A stretch of 64,000 nucleotides of DNA from CAVXJN01 sp963773585 (GTDB lineage Bacteria > Pseudomonadota > Gammaproteobacteria > JASBUN01): the NCBI GenBank assembly GCA_963773585.1, contig CAVZBR010000004.1, positions 496,001 through 560,000 on the forward strand, given 5' to 3'. Within the stretch, counting starts at the first letter, position 1, and the number at the start of each line of letters is the position of its first letter. Made by a program: the position numbers and the translations under genes. Shown here one piece after another: positions 53,481 to 62,404 of this stretch. The notes under the pieces were generated by a model. The model made no database searches, was not told the DNA's origin, and worked only from the letters and a program-made list of their open reading frames with translations.

Positions 53481-53915
53481 TCAGAGATGCTTACGCGTCC
53501 AGGCCAGCAGCGAGGATTGATCCATGGCACCCGATTGGCGAGCCAATTCCCGACCGCCTCTGAACAGAATCAACGTCGGAATGCCGCGAATCCCGTATTC
53601 GGCAGCAGCATCCGGATTGCGTTCTGTATCGAGCTTCAGCAACCGTACTGCCGGCTCCAGCTGTGATGCAGCCCGTTCGTACACCGGCGCCATCATCTTG
53701 CATGGGCCGCACCATTGCGCCCAGAAATCGACCAGCACGGCAATGTCGTTACGTTGCACCTGGCGCGCCAAGCGCCGACTGTCGACCGCAAAGGGCTGGC
53801 CGGTGAACAGGACGTTCCCACAGGAGCCGCATTTGGCATCGGCAGCGGAACGCTCGGCGGGTACGCGATTGATACTGTCGCAATGGGGACAGACGATATG
53901 ACTTGCTCCGCTCAT
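53481..53915 (-). CDS. trxC: Thioredoxin 2 (zinc-ribbon thioredoxin)
   Basis: The 144-residue product starts at an ATG at 53915 with GGAGGG upstream. Residues Cys9, Cys12, Cys29 and Cys32 form an N-terminal zinc ribbon (CPHC, CGSC), and the thioredoxin active site WCGPC is at 68-72, followed by the cis-Pro region GIPTLILF. This is the Trx2 form, which responds to oxidative conditions in E. coli. It sits where E. coli has grxC (yibN-grxC-secB-gpsA), a replacement of glutaredoxin 3 by thioredoxin 2. Confidence 0.94.
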   Translation of the reverse strand: MSGASHIVCPHCDSINRVPAERSAADAKCGSCGNVLFTGQPFAVDSRRLARQVQRNDIAVLVDFWAQWCGPCKMMAPVYERAASQLEPAVRLLKLDTERNPDAAAEYGIRGIPTLILFRGGRELARQSGAMDQSSLLAWTRKHL

Positions 53916-53961
53916 GCCAGCCCTCCCCGGTAGCGTGCGAGGCCGCGCTCGCCGCGCATAG

Positions 53962-54387
53962 TCAGCGACGGGACAGCGGCAGGTTATCGCGTTGCCACGC
54001 GGTAATGCCACCGCGCAAATTGTAGACCGACTCGAAGCCCAGTTTGCGCAGCCGTGTACAGGCATTGGCCGAGCGACTGCCGGTGCGGCAATAGGCCACA
54101 ATATTTTTGTTTTTATACTTTTCGATTTCACCGGCGCGGTCGTTCAGCTGACCCAGCGGAATGTGGCGCGCATCTTTGATGTGACCTTCTTCGTATTCGC
54201 GATCTTCGCGCACGTCGAGCATCAGCGTCGGCTTGCGGTTCATCAACTGAATGGCCTCGAGCGCGGAAATGTCATTTGCGCCGTGACCGCGGCGGCGGAA
54301 TTCCGAGAACACGAGCAGTGCCAGCAGCGCCACGAATGCGCTGGACAGCAGCAAGTGGTTGCCGGCGAATTCAATCAACTGTTGCAT
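53962..54387 (-). CDS. Membrane-anchored rhodanese-like protein (YibN family)
   Basis: Rhodaneses move sulfane sulfur between donors and acceptors. The 141-residue product has one N-terminal membrane helix (about 11-29) and a single rhodanese domain (about 42-138) with the active-site Cys100 in YCRTGSRS. The DVREDREYEEGHIKDA block is the usual first signature. It precedes trxC by 46 bp and follows an ArsR-type regulator with a conserved Cys pair, so it may be part of a persulfide response. It corresponds to yibN next to secB in E. coli. Confidence 0.93.
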   Translation of the reverse strand: MQQLIEFAGNHLLLSSAFVALLALLVFSEFRRRGHGANDISALEAIQLMNRKPTLMLDVREDREYEEGHIKDARHIPLGQLNDRAGEIEKYKNKNIVAYCRTGSRSANACTRLRKLGFESVYNLRGGITAWQRDNLPLSRR

Positions 54388-54480
54388 TGGCTTTCAACTT
54401 TAAGGAAGGGCTTGAGAACGAAACAATAACGACGGGTATTTCAGGTGGCGCCAGCTGGCGGCGGGGCCGCCGCAGGAATT

Positions 54481-54858
54481 TCAGTTCTCTGCGGCGGTGC
54501 AGAACACTTCACGCATCATGCCGATCAAACGCAGCGTGCGCGGGTCCCCGACCCGGTAATACACCCGATTGGCATCCTTGCGGGAAGCCAAAATACCCTT
54601 GTCGCGCAGGATCGCAAGGTGTTGCGAAATGTTGCTCTGGGATGTGCCGACGTGCTCGACGATATCCTGGACGCTGACCTCACGGTCGCCCAGTGTGCAC
54701 AGGATCTTCAGTCGCAACGGATGCGACATCGCCTTGAGGGAACGTGACGCGCGATCGATGTCCTCGTCCCGCGTCATCAGGAGATCAGCTGACGTCATAG
54801 TGCTGTCCATTGTATCCATCGAGGCGCAGGCCCCAACCACGTTTGGAAGTATGTTCAT
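54481..54858 (-). CDS. ArsR-family regulator with a BigR/SqrR-like cysteine pair
   Basis: The 125-residue product is a winged-helix ArsR protein with the recognition helix TSQSNISQHLAILRDKGIL. It lacks the ELCVCDL arsenic or metal motif. Its only cysteines in the DNA-binding core and C-terminal helix are Cys54 (KILCTLGD) and Cys120 (REVFCTA), 66 residues apart. That is the same spacing as the sensing pair in BigR (42/108) and SqrR (41/107), which form di- or tetrasulfide bridges with persulfides. A perfect TATAAT at 54890-54895 lies just upstream. It reads toward yibN, trxC and secB. The exact start among several ATGs is uncertain. Confidence 0.85.
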   Translation of the reverse strand: MNILPNVVGACASMDTMDSTMTSADLLMTRDEDIDRASRSLKAMSHPLRLKILCTLGDREVSVQDIVEHVGTSQSNISQHLAILRDKGILASRKDANRVYYRVGDPRTLRLIGMMREVFCTAAEN

Positions 54859-54889
54859 CGCATCCGACTACTGCCTTTATTAGAGAGAC

Positions 54890-54895
54890 ATTATA
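54890..54895 (-). promoter_or_regulatory. TATAAT -10 element of the arsR-yibN-trxC run
   Basis: A perfect minus-strand TATAAT is followed about 32 nt later by the first arsR ATG. The -35 is weak, as expected for a controlled promoter. The short dyad ATT-GTAT-AAT around it could be the operator for the regulator itself. Confidence 0.5.
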
Positions 54896-55067
54896 CAATT
54901 ACGCCTGGGTTGTGAAGTACAATTTGTCCGCGAAATCCTGGAGTTCGCCCGCCGTGTCCATTTCGGCGCCTAGGCCGCCAAGCGTGGTGTTTTTGAGTAT
55001 TTGCCGATAGACTAGTTCTAAATGTCCATTATCCCTAGTATTTTCACCATGCGCATGGAAACCCGTC

Positions 55068-56618
55068 GTGCCCTCTAGACCCAAACCCATGGTCCTGCTG
55101 ATTCTGGACGGATGGGGTTACAGTGAACAAACCCGCGCCAATGCCATTCATGCGGCCCGCAAACCGGTCTGGGACCGCCTTTGGAGCCGCTATCCCCACA
55201 ATCTGATCCGAACTTCCGGGGCGGCCGTCGGTTTGCCCGCCGATCAGATGGGCAATTCCGAAGTCGGCCATCTCAATCTTGGCGCCGGCCGCGTGGTGTA
55301 CCAGGAGTTCACCCGGGTAAGCCGCTCGATCCGCACCGGGTCCTTCTACAACAACGCCGTACTCACCGACGCCGTGGATCAGGCGGTGGCCAACGACAAG
55401 GCAGTCCACATTCTCGGCCTGCTGTCGCCCGGCGGTGTACATAGTCATGAATGTCACATCCATGCCATGGTTCAATTGGCGGCGCAGCGCGGCGCCAAGA
55501 AATTGTATCTACATGCTTTTCTGGACGGCCGGGACACGCCGCCGAAAAGCGCCGAAGCCTCGCTGCAGTTGATGGACGAAAAGTTCGCCGAGTTCGGAGC
55601 CGGCCGCATTGCATCGATCATCGGCCGCTACTATGCCATGGACCGGGACCACCGCTGGCCCCGTATCCAGGCCGCCTACGATCTCATTACCCGCGGTGCG
55701 GCCGAATACCATGCCACCGACGCCTTGAGCGGCCTCCGGCAGGCCTACGAGCGCGGGGAAACCGACGAGTTCGTCCAGGCCACCGCCATCGTGCCGCCGG
55801 GCGAGCAGCCGGTGCGATTCGAAGATGGCGACACCCTGGTGATGATGAATTACCGCTCCGACCGGGCGCGCCAAATCACCCGGCCCTTCATCGAACCCGA
55901 TTTCGACGGGTTCGAGCGCGCGGCAAGGCCCGTGCCCGGCAAGTTCGTCAGCCTCACCGAATACAAAAAGGAATTCAACGTCCCGGCGGCCTTCCCTCCC
56001 GAGCGCATGCGCAATGTGCTCGGCGAATATCTCGCCAATCTCGGTTTGCACCAATTGCGCATCGCCGAAACCGAGAAGTACGCCCACGTGACATTCTTTT
56101 TCAACGGCGGCGAAGAACAACCGTTTGCCGACGAGGATCGGATTCTGGTGCCATCGCCGCAAGTCGCCACCTACGACCTGAAACCGGAGATGAGCGCCCC
56201 GGAAGTGACCGAAAAAATGGTGGCCGCCATTGGTGGTGGTGGCTACGACGTCATTATCTGCAATTACGCCAATCCCGACATGGTCGGTCACACCGGTAAT
56301 TTCGATGCTGCGGTGCAGGCCATCGAGGCCCTCGATCAATGTCTCGGCAAGGTGTACGACGCCGTGGTGGAGGCGGGCGGCGAAATGCTGATCACAGCCG
56401 ACCACGGCAACGCGGAAATGATGGTCGGCGAAGACACCGGCCAGGCCCATACCGCCCACACCACCAATCTTGTGCCGTTGCTGTATATCGGGCGCGCAGC
56501 AACCGTGCTGGATAACGGCTGCCTGGCGGATGTGGCGCCGAGCCTGCTGACGCTGATGGGGCTGGAGATTCCAACTGAAATGAGCGGCCATTGCCTGGTG
56601 TCGCTGGCCGAAGGATGA
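55068..56618 (+). CDS. gpmI: 2,3-bisphosphoglycerate-independent phosphoglycerate mutase
   Basis: GpmI interconverts 3- and 2-phosphoglycerate with two Mn2+. The 516-residue product (E. coli 514) starts at a GTG with PKPMVLLILDGWGYSE. The phosphoserine nucleophile is Ser64 in MGNSEVGHLNLGAGR. Metal-ligand blocks include DGRDTPP, ICNYANPDMVGHTG and ITADHGNAE. An ATG at codon 8 is an alternative start. Its stop overlaps the envC ATG. Confidence 0.97.
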   Translation: MPSRPKPMVLLILDGWGYSEQTRANAIHAARKPVWDRLWSRYPHNLIRTSGAAVGLPADQMGNSEVGHLNLGAGRVVYQEFTRVSRSIRTGSFYNNAVLTDAVDQAVANDKAVHILGLLSPGGVHSHECHIHAMVQLAAQRGAKKLYLHAFLDGRDTPPKSAEASLQLMDEKFAEFGAGRIASIIGRYYAMDRDHRWPRIQAAYDLITRGAAEYHATDALSGLRQAYERGETDEFVQATAIVPPGEQPVRFEDGDTLVMMNYRSDRARQITRPFIEPDFDGFERAARPVPGKFVSLTEYKKEFNVPAAFPPERMRNVLGEYLANLGLHQLRIAETEKYAHVTFFFNGGEEQPFADEDRILVPSPQVATYDLKPEMSAPEVTEKMVAAIGGGGYDVIICNYANPDMVGHTGNFDAAVQAIEALDQCLGKVYDAVVEAGGEMLITADHGNAEMMVGEDTGQAHTAHTTNLVPLLYIGRAATVLDNGCLADVAPSLLTLMGLEIPTEMSGHCLVSLAEG

Positions 56619-57817
56619 TCCTGCGTCCCGGGCGGCGTGCTTGGATCGTCCTGGCCCTCCCCGTGGCCCTGTTGTCGGCGCTGCCGATCTGTGTCGGCGC
56701 CGCGCAAGGGAAAGTCCAGCAGCATACCCAGGAACTGGAACAGCTGCGCGGCCGTATCGAAGGCATGCGCAAGTTGTTGCGCACCACTCGCGGCCGCCAG
56801 GACAGCGTGCAATCACAATTGCAGGACGTCGAGGAACACATCGGCCGCGTGACCCAGGCCCTGCACAAAATCGACCATGATTTGCAGGCAGGAAGCGAGC
56901 GCCTCGACGCGCTGCAGGCCCGTGAGCATGCCCTCGACACCACGCTTTCGACGCAGCGCCAAGCGCTGGCGCGGCAAATACGTGCCAGTTACGCCATGGG
57001 CCGTCAGGAGCAGTTGAAGATCCTGCTCAATCAGGGCGACCCGAGCACGGTGCTGCGGGCGCTGGTGTACTACGACTACCTCAATCGTTCCCGTACCCAC
57101 CGCATCAAGGAAGCATTGCAGCAGCTACAAACACTGCACGAAGTGCGGGCTTCCATCGACACCCAGCAACAGGAACTCGCCAAGCTCCGGCAACGCCAGC
57201 TGGACCAGAAGCAGGCCCTGGAGAACAGTCGCGAAGAGCGTGAGAATGTGCTGGCGACCATCGACTCGACGTTGCACGACCAGGACCGCAAGCTTCAGAA
57301 CATGCTGCACAACGAACAGGAGCTGCAGCAAGTGGTCAAGGCCTTGCAGCAGGCGCTGTCGGATATCCCGATGGATTTTCAAGACGGCAAACCGTTTGCC
57401 AAATTGAAGGGCGACCTCCCCTGGCCTGCCGGCGGCCGCCTGCTAGACCGCTTCGGCGATGCTCGGGCCGGCGGCAGCCTGCGCTGGCGTGGGGTGCTGA
57501 TCAGCGCCAAGCAAGGCACCGACGTGCGGGCCGTCTCTCGCGGGCGTGTGGCATTCGCCAACTGGATGCGGGGCTACGGCTTGTTGCTCATCATCGACCA
57601 CGGCAACGGTTTCATGAGCTTGTATGGACATAACCAGAGCCTTTATAAGGATGTCGGCGAGTGGGTCCAGGGCGGGGAAGCCGTGGCCACCGTCGGCAAC
57701 AGCGGCGGTCGCAACGACGCCGGTCTATATTTTGAGATCCGCCACGACGGCGAACCCGTGAACCCGGTCACGTGGTGTCGTGCAACCCACGGCAATATCG
57801 TGGGTCTAAGCCGTTGA
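56615..57817 (+). CDS. envC: Murein hydrolase activator EnvC-like protein
   Basis: EnvC is a periplasmic protein that activates AmiA/AmiB amidases at the division site. The ATG at 56615 overlaps the gpmI stop (ATGA) and gives 400 residues. An N-terminal signal segment (WIVLALPVALLSALPI) is followed by long coiled coils (about 30-245) rich in Gln/Leu/Arg. The C-terminal LytM (M23) domain (about 275-395) has SLYGHNQSL but lacks the usual zinc ligands: the first His is absent near GVLISAKQGTDV, and the HxH block reads YFEIRHDG. It is thus degenerate, as in EnvC activators. Confidence 0.93.
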   Translation: MILRPGRRAWIVLALPVALLSALPICVGAAQGKVQQHTQELEQLRGRIEGMRKLLRTTRGRQDSVQSQLQDVEEHIGRVTQALHKIDHDLQAGSERLDALQAREHALDTTLSTQRQALARQIRASYAMGRQEQLKILLNQGDPSTVLRALVYYDYLNRSRTHRIKEALQQLQTLHEVRASIDTQQQELAKLRQRQLDQKQALENSREERENVLATIDSTLHDQDRKLQNMLHNEQELQQVVKALQQALSDIPMDFQDGKPFAKLKGDLPWPAGGRLLDRFGDARAGGSLRWRGVLISAKQGTDVRAVSRGRVAFANWMRGYGLLLIIDHGNGFMSLYGHNQSLYKDVGEWVQGGEAVATVGNSGGRNDAGLYFEIRHDGEPVNPVTWCRATHGNIVGLSR

Positions 57818-57925
57818 GGGAATTCCCGATATCCATCGTCTGTGCTATGTTGCCCGACATGTCCTCTGAGGGATCCTAGCGCAGGGCGAAGCGAACACCG
57901 TCGCCGTTGCAGGAGCATTTGAATC

Positions 57926-59296
57926 ATGCAGTCTAAAACTCGTACTTGGCTTGTCCTGTTGTCCGGTATCGTGCTCGGCACTTCTATCAGCATCGGCGCC
58001 GGTGTATTCGCGAAGCGCGACGAAAACAACGTCGTCGGCACGATCCCGTTGGAAGAGCTGCGCTCTTTTGCCGATGTATTCGCGCGCATCAAGAATGATT
58101 ACGTCGAAGAAGTCGACGACAAAACCCTGCTGGAGAACGCCGTCCGCGGCATGCTCTCGGGTCTGGATCCCCATTCCGCGTATCTCGACAAAGAGGAATT
58201 CAAGGATCTGCAGATCGGCACCACCGGCGAGTTCGGCGGCCTTGGAATCGAAGTGGGCATGGAAGACGGTTTCGTCAAAGTGATCTCCCCCATCGACGAT
58301 ACCCCTGCGGAACGGGCCGGCGTCAAGACCGGCGACCTGATCATTCGCCTGGACGATACGCCGGTGAAAGGCATGTCGCTTTCCGAAGCGGTGAAGGTCA
58401 TGCGCGGCAAGCCGGGAACCGACATCACGCTGACGATCGTGCGCGAAGGTGCCGAGAAGCCGCTTACCATCACGATCACTCGTTCGGTGATCAAAGTCGA
58501 AAGCGTCAAGAGCCGGATGCTTGAACCGGGCTTCGGTTACGTGCGTATCACCACCTTCCAGTCGAAAACCGGCAACAGCGTACTCAAAGCGGTGAGTGAG
58601 CTACGCAAGGAATCGGGCGGCAAACTCAAGGGCCTGGTGCTGGATCTGCGCAACAACCCAGGCGGCGTTCTGGGTGCCGCCGTCGCCGTATCCGACGCTT
58701 TTCTCGACAGCGGCTTGATCGTGTATACCGAAGGTCGGGTGGAGGATTCGCGGCTGCGGTTCAATGCGACACCGGGCGACGCTGCCAACGGCGCACCGAT
58801 GGTGGTGCTGGTCAACGGCGGCTCGGCTTCCGCGTCCGAGATCGTGTCCGGCGCGCTGCAGGACCACAAACGCGCGGTGATCATGGGCCAGAAAACTTTC
58901 GGCAAAGGGTCCGTGCAAACCATTCAGCCGTTGCGTGGCGGGACTGCGGTGAAATTGACCACGGCCCGTTACTACACCCCCAGCGGCCGCTCGATCCAGG
59001 CCGAAGGTATCGCACCGGATATCAGCGTCGATCACGTGAAAGTGGCGGCTGCCACCGACACCGATCTGATCGACCCGATCAAGGAGCGCGATCTCAGCCG
59101 CCATCTGATCAACAGCAGCGAAGCAAAGCAGAAAGCCAAGGAGAAGGCGAAGGACACCGCTGCCAAGGCCGAAGCGGACCGCGACCTCGCGACCAAGGAT
59201 TACCCGTTGTTCGAAGCGTTGAATCTGCTCAAGGGGCTGAATATCGCCGAGCGATTCCAACAGCAAGTGCCGGCTCGGGCTGAGGCGGCGCAATAA
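57926..59296 (+). CDS. ctpA: C-terminal processing peptidase (S41 family)
   Basis: Ctp proteases trim or degrade periplasmic proteins and often control murein hydrolases. The 456-residue product has an N-terminal signal or membrane segment (about 7-28), a PDZ domain (about 95-180) and the S41 core (about 190-365) with the Ser302/Lys327 dyad in SASASEIVSG and FGKGSV, 25 residues apart as in E. coli Prc. A Lys/Ala-rich segment (about 395-425) precedes the C-terminus. GGAG lies 10 nt upstream. It lies after envC, in the same direction. Confidence 0.94.
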   Translation: MQSKTRTWLVLLSGIVLGTSISIGAGVFAKRDENNVVGTIPLEELRSFADVFARIKNDYVEEVDDKTLLENAVRGMLSGLDPHSAYLDKEEFKDLQIGTTGEFGGLGIEVGMEDGFVKVISPIDDTPAERAGVKTGDLIIRLDDTPVKGMSLSEAVKVMRGKPGTDITLTIVREGAEKPLTITITRSVIKVESVKSRMLEPGFGYVRITTFQSKTGNSVLKAVSELRKESGGKLKGLVLDLRNNPGGVLGAAVAVSDAFLDSGLIVYTEGRVEDSRLRFNATPGDAANGAPMVVLVNGGSASASEIVSGALQDHKRAVIMGQKTFGKGSVQTIQPLRGGTAVKLTTARYYTPSGRSIQAEGIAPDISVDHVKVAAATDTDLIDPIKERDLSRHLINSSEAKQKAKEKAKDTAAKAEADRDLATKDYPLFEALNLLKGLNIAERFQQQVPARAEAAQ

Positions 59297-59305
59297 GGAC
59301 CCCGC

Positions 59306-60124
59306 ATGGGAAAATGGTTGGCGGCGATTTGCCTACTGCTGTGTCTGCAATGGGCGCACGGGGCAACGCCGCCGGCGGCCGGTATTCCGCTGCCGGCGAT
59401 CTCCATTATCATCGACGACCTCGGCGGACGCATGGATGCGGGCACCCGGGCGATTGAACTGCCGGGTCCGGTCGCCTGTTCGTTTCTGCCCTACAGTGCC
59501 CATACCCACCGCTTGGCCTTGTTGGCGCATAGCCATCACAAAGAGGTCATGTTGCACCTACCGATGCAAACCGTGGAGGCGCGTCCCCTCGACCGGGGTG
59601 GCCTGCGGCTCGACATGACCCATCATGAGTTCGTCCAGGCGTTGCAGCAGGATCTGGCCAAGGTGCCGGACGCGGTCGGCATCAATAACCACATGGGCAG
59701 TCTGCTGACCCGTCATCCAGGGCACATGCTGTGGTTGATGCAGGAAATCAACCGCCGCGGCAATTTGTTCTTTGTCGACAGTCGGACCACACGGGCTACA
59801 GTGGCGTTGCAGGTGGCGGTGGAAAATGAGGTGCCCAGTCTCAAACGCGATGTGTTCCTCGACAATGATGCCTCGCCCGCCGCCGTGCGGCGGCAGTTCC
59901 GGGAACTGATTCGGCGCGCGAAACAGGACGGCACGGCCGTTGCCATCGGCCATCCGCATCCCGGAACCTTGACGGTATTGGCCGACATGCTGCCGACACT
60001 GGAGGAACAAGGCGTGCGCTTGGTGTCGGTGGCTGAAATGATTCAGCTGCGACAGGAGGGAAAGCCCACATGGCACGTGTCCTCGTACCACTCGCCCAAG
60101 GCTGTGAAGAACTCGAAGCAGTAA
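59306..60124 (+). CDS. Divergent polysaccharide deacetylase family protein (YibQ)
   Basis: YibQ-type proteins have a NodB-like deacetylase fold in the periplasm; their substrate is not settled. The 272-residue product starts with a signal peptide (MGKWLAAICLLLCLQWAHGA), then ISIIIDDLGGRMDAG, EVMLHLPMQ, GINNHMGS and FVDSRTTR, the pattern of this divergent branch. It begins 9 bp after ctpA and its last 55 bp overlap the next gene, so translation is probably coupled. Confidence 0.9.
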   Translation: MGKWLAAICLLLCLQWAHGATPPAAGIPLPAISIIIDDLGGRMDAGTRAIELPGPVACSFLPYSAHTHRLALLAHSHHKEVMLHLPMQTVEARPLDRGGLRLDMTHHEFVQALQQDLAKVPDAVGINNHMGSLLTRHPGHMLWLMQEINRRGNLFFVDSRTTRATVALQVAVENEVPSLKRDVFLDNDASPAAVRRQFRELIRRAKQDGTAVAIGHPHPGTLTVLADMLPTLEEQGVRLVSVAEMIQLRQEGKPTWHVSSYHSPKAVKNSKQ

Positions 60125-60627
60125 CCATCATCGATTTGCTACGCAGGGCCGGCATCGAAGTCGTGACCGCCGGTCTGGATGCCGAACCGGTGCGTGCGTC
60201 CCGCGGCACCGTGTTGATTCCCGATACACAACTCGACGCAGCACTCGAGCGCGATTACGACATGGTCGTGTTACCGGGCGGGCTGCCCGGCGCCGACAAT
60301 CTGAACGCGGACCCGAGAATCGCGGAACTGCTGCGCAGCATGGCGAATCGCGACCGCTATACGGCAGCCATCTGCGCCGGGCCGAAGGTGCTGGCCAGCG
60401 CAGGCCTGTTGCGGGGTCGGCGCGCGACCAGTTTTCCCGGCGCCCTGGACTCGGTGCAGTTACAGGAGGTCGACTACCGTGAGGAAGCGGTGGTCAGCGA
60501 CGGCAAGGTCTCGACCTCGCGAGGGCCGGGCACGGCCATGGACTTTGCATTGCACTTGATCGAGCAGCTGGCAGGGGCCGACAAGCGCGAAGAAGTGGAG
60601 GCGGCGCTGCAGCGGCCGCGGCGTTGA
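60070..60627 (+). CDS. yajL: DJ-1/PfpI family protein (YajL-like)
   Basis: YajL/DJ-1 proteins protect against oxidative or electrophile stress; chaperone and deglycase activities have been proposed. The 185-residue product has the nucleophile Cys102 in AAICAGPKVLA and the paired Glu14 in GCEELEAVT. VVLPGGLPGADN is the usual core block. The start lies inside yibQ with GGAGGGAAA upstream, a strong ribosome site, giving a 55-bp overlap in a different frame. It is convergent with ubiB. Confidence 0.93.
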   Translation: MARVLVPLAQGCEELEAVTIIDLLRRAGIEVVTAGLDAEPVRASRGTVLIPDTQLDAALERDYDMVVLPGGLPGADNLNADPRIAELLRSMANRDRYTAAICAGPKVLASAGLLRGRRATSFPGALDSVQLQEVDYREEAVVSDGKVSTSRGPGTAMDFALHLIEQLAGADKREEVEAALQRPRR

Positions 60628-60650
60628 ACACGGGTCGGTGGTCGGCGTCT

Positions 60651-62306
60651 TCAGCGGCGCCAATAGGCGGCGCCTGTGATCGCGAATCCACACAGCGCCA
60701 ACAGCCAGACCGCGGGCGACAGCTCGCTCCAGCCATGGCCGGCGTTGCGCTCGATGGCTAGGTTGAGTCCGGCGCCGATCAGCAATGCGACCCCCACCAG
60801 CGTGACGATGACGCGTTGCGTGCCGCGACGCAGCTCCTTGCGTAATTCATCCTGCAACCCCTGGACATTGCCCTGCCCCGGCGTGCCGCTGCGAATGGAG
60901 TTGCGCAAAAACTGATGCATCAGTGCCGGCAGTTCCGGCACCTTCTCTGACCAGATCGGCAAATTGGTCCGAAGTCGGCGCGCGAAAGCGCGGGTGCCGA
61001 TTTGCTCACTCATCCAACGTTCCAGATAGGGCTTGGCGGTTTTCCACAAGTCCAGGTCCGGATACAACTGCCGTCCGAGCCCTTCAATGTTGAGCAGCGT
61101 CTTCTGCAACAGCACCAACTGCGGTTGCACCTCCATATTGAAGCGCCGGGCCGTCTGGAACAGCCGCAGCAATACCTGGCCGAAGGAGATGTCCTTCAAT
61201 GGCCGGTTGAAGTTCGGCTCGCACACCGTGCGGATCGCCGACTCGAATTCGTCTACCCGAGTGTCGGCCGGCACCCAGCCGGATTCCAGGTGCAACTCCG
61301 CGACGCGCCGGTAGTCGCGGTTGAAGAAAGCCAGGAAATTCTCCGCCAGATAGCGCTGATCATCCGGGTTCAGGGTGCCCATGATGCCAAAGTCCACGGC
61401 GATATAGCGGCCCCCGGGAGACACGAAAATATTGCCGGGATGCATGTCGGCGTGGAAAAAGTTATGGCGAAATACCTGGGTGTAGAAGATCTCGACGCCG
61501 TGCTCGGCGAGTGACTTCAGGTCCACGCCGTGGGCGACCAAACTCTCGACATCGCTGATGGGCATGCCGGATATACGCTCCATGACGATGACATTGCGCC
61601 GTGCATAGGGCCAGTAGGTATCGGGGACGTACAATAAGTCGGAGCCTTCGAAGTTACGCCGCAACTGTGCGGCGTTGGCCGCTTCGCGCACCAGATCGAG
61701 TTCGTCGTAGATGACTTTTTCAAATTCAGCGACGACTTCCCTGGGACGCAGCCGGCGCGCTTCGCGCCAATAGCGCTCCGCCAGACCGGCGACGTAATAC
61801 ATCAGCCCCACATCGCGGCGAATCACCGGTTCAATGTTCGGGCGCAACACCTTCACCACCACCTCACGTCCATCAGGGAGTGTGGCCGCGTGCACTTGGG
61901 CAATGCTGGCGGAGGCCAAGGGTGTTTCGTCGAATTGCGCGAACAACTGTGAAATCGACTTGCCGTAAGCCTTTTCGATGATCTCGCGCGCCTGTGCGCC
62001 GGGAAAGGGCGCCACCCGGTCCTGCAAGCCCGCGAGTTCAACGGCGATGTCGTCCGGAAGCAAGTCACGGCGGGTAGAGAGGATTTGTCCGAACTTGACG
62101 AAAATCGGTCCCAGGTCTTCCAGCGCCCGGCGGATGCGCACACCCCTGGGCTCGCGCTTGCCGCGCAGCCAATACCATGGCGCGAGATAAATGAGGAACC
62201 GGATCGGGCGCAACAGGTGAGTGGCCATGATCAGCTCGTCGAGCCCATGTCTCACCAATACCACGTTGATGTACAGCAATCGCAGAACTTGGGCAGGACG
62301 TATCAC
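60651..62306 (-). CDS. ubiB: Ubiquinone biosynthesis kinase-like protein UbiB
   Basis: UbiB is a membrane-bound ADCK-type atypical ATPase needed for coenzyme Q synthesis. The 551-residue product (E. coli 546) has the KxGQ motif in FVKFGQILSTRRDLLP, the Ala-rich loop in PLASASIAQVHAATL, KVLRPNIEPVIRRD, MHPGNIFV and VDFGIMGTL. Two C-terminal membrane segments (about 500-550) anchor it. It reads in the order ubiE-ubiJ-ubiB, as in E. coli and Pseudomonas. Confidence 0.96.
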   Translation of the reverse strand: MIRPAQVLRLLYINVVLVRHGLDELIMATHLLRPIRFLIYLAPWYWLRGKREPRGVRIRRALEDLGPIFVKFGQILSTRRDLLPDDIAVELAGLQDRVAPFPGAQAREIIEKAYGKSISQLFAQFDETPLASASIAQVHAATLPDGREVVVKVLRPNIEPVIRRDVGLMYYVAGLAERYWREARRLRPREVVAEFEKVIYDELDLVREAANAAQLRRNFEGSDLLYVPDTYWPYARRNVIVMERISGMPISDVESLVAHGVDLKSLAEHGVEIFYTQVFRHNFFHADMHPGNIFVSPGGRYIAVDFGIMGTLNPDDQRYLAENFLAFFNRDYRRVAELHLESGWVPADTRVDEFESAIRTVCEPNFNRPLKDISFGQVLLRLFQTARRFNMEVQPQLVLLQKTLLNIEGLGRQLYPDLDLWKTAKPYLERWMSEQIGTRAFARRLRTNLPIWSEKVPELPALMHQFLRNSIRSGTPGQGNVQGLQDELRKELRRGTQRVIVTLVGVALLIGAGLNLAIERNAGHGWSELSPAVWLLALCGFAITGAAYWRR

Positions 62307-62404
62307 GCTAAACCTTATTCCCGAAATGTCGCACCGGTCGGTTGCCGACCGCCACTAAGTTTTGTTGTTCTCGAACCAGGACAATACAACAGCCGCGCTA
62401 CTTG

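Noticed and set aside
55509..56816. 435-residue minus-strand frame opposite gpmI and envC
   Set aside because: It spans two genes on the other strand and has no motif or ribosome site.
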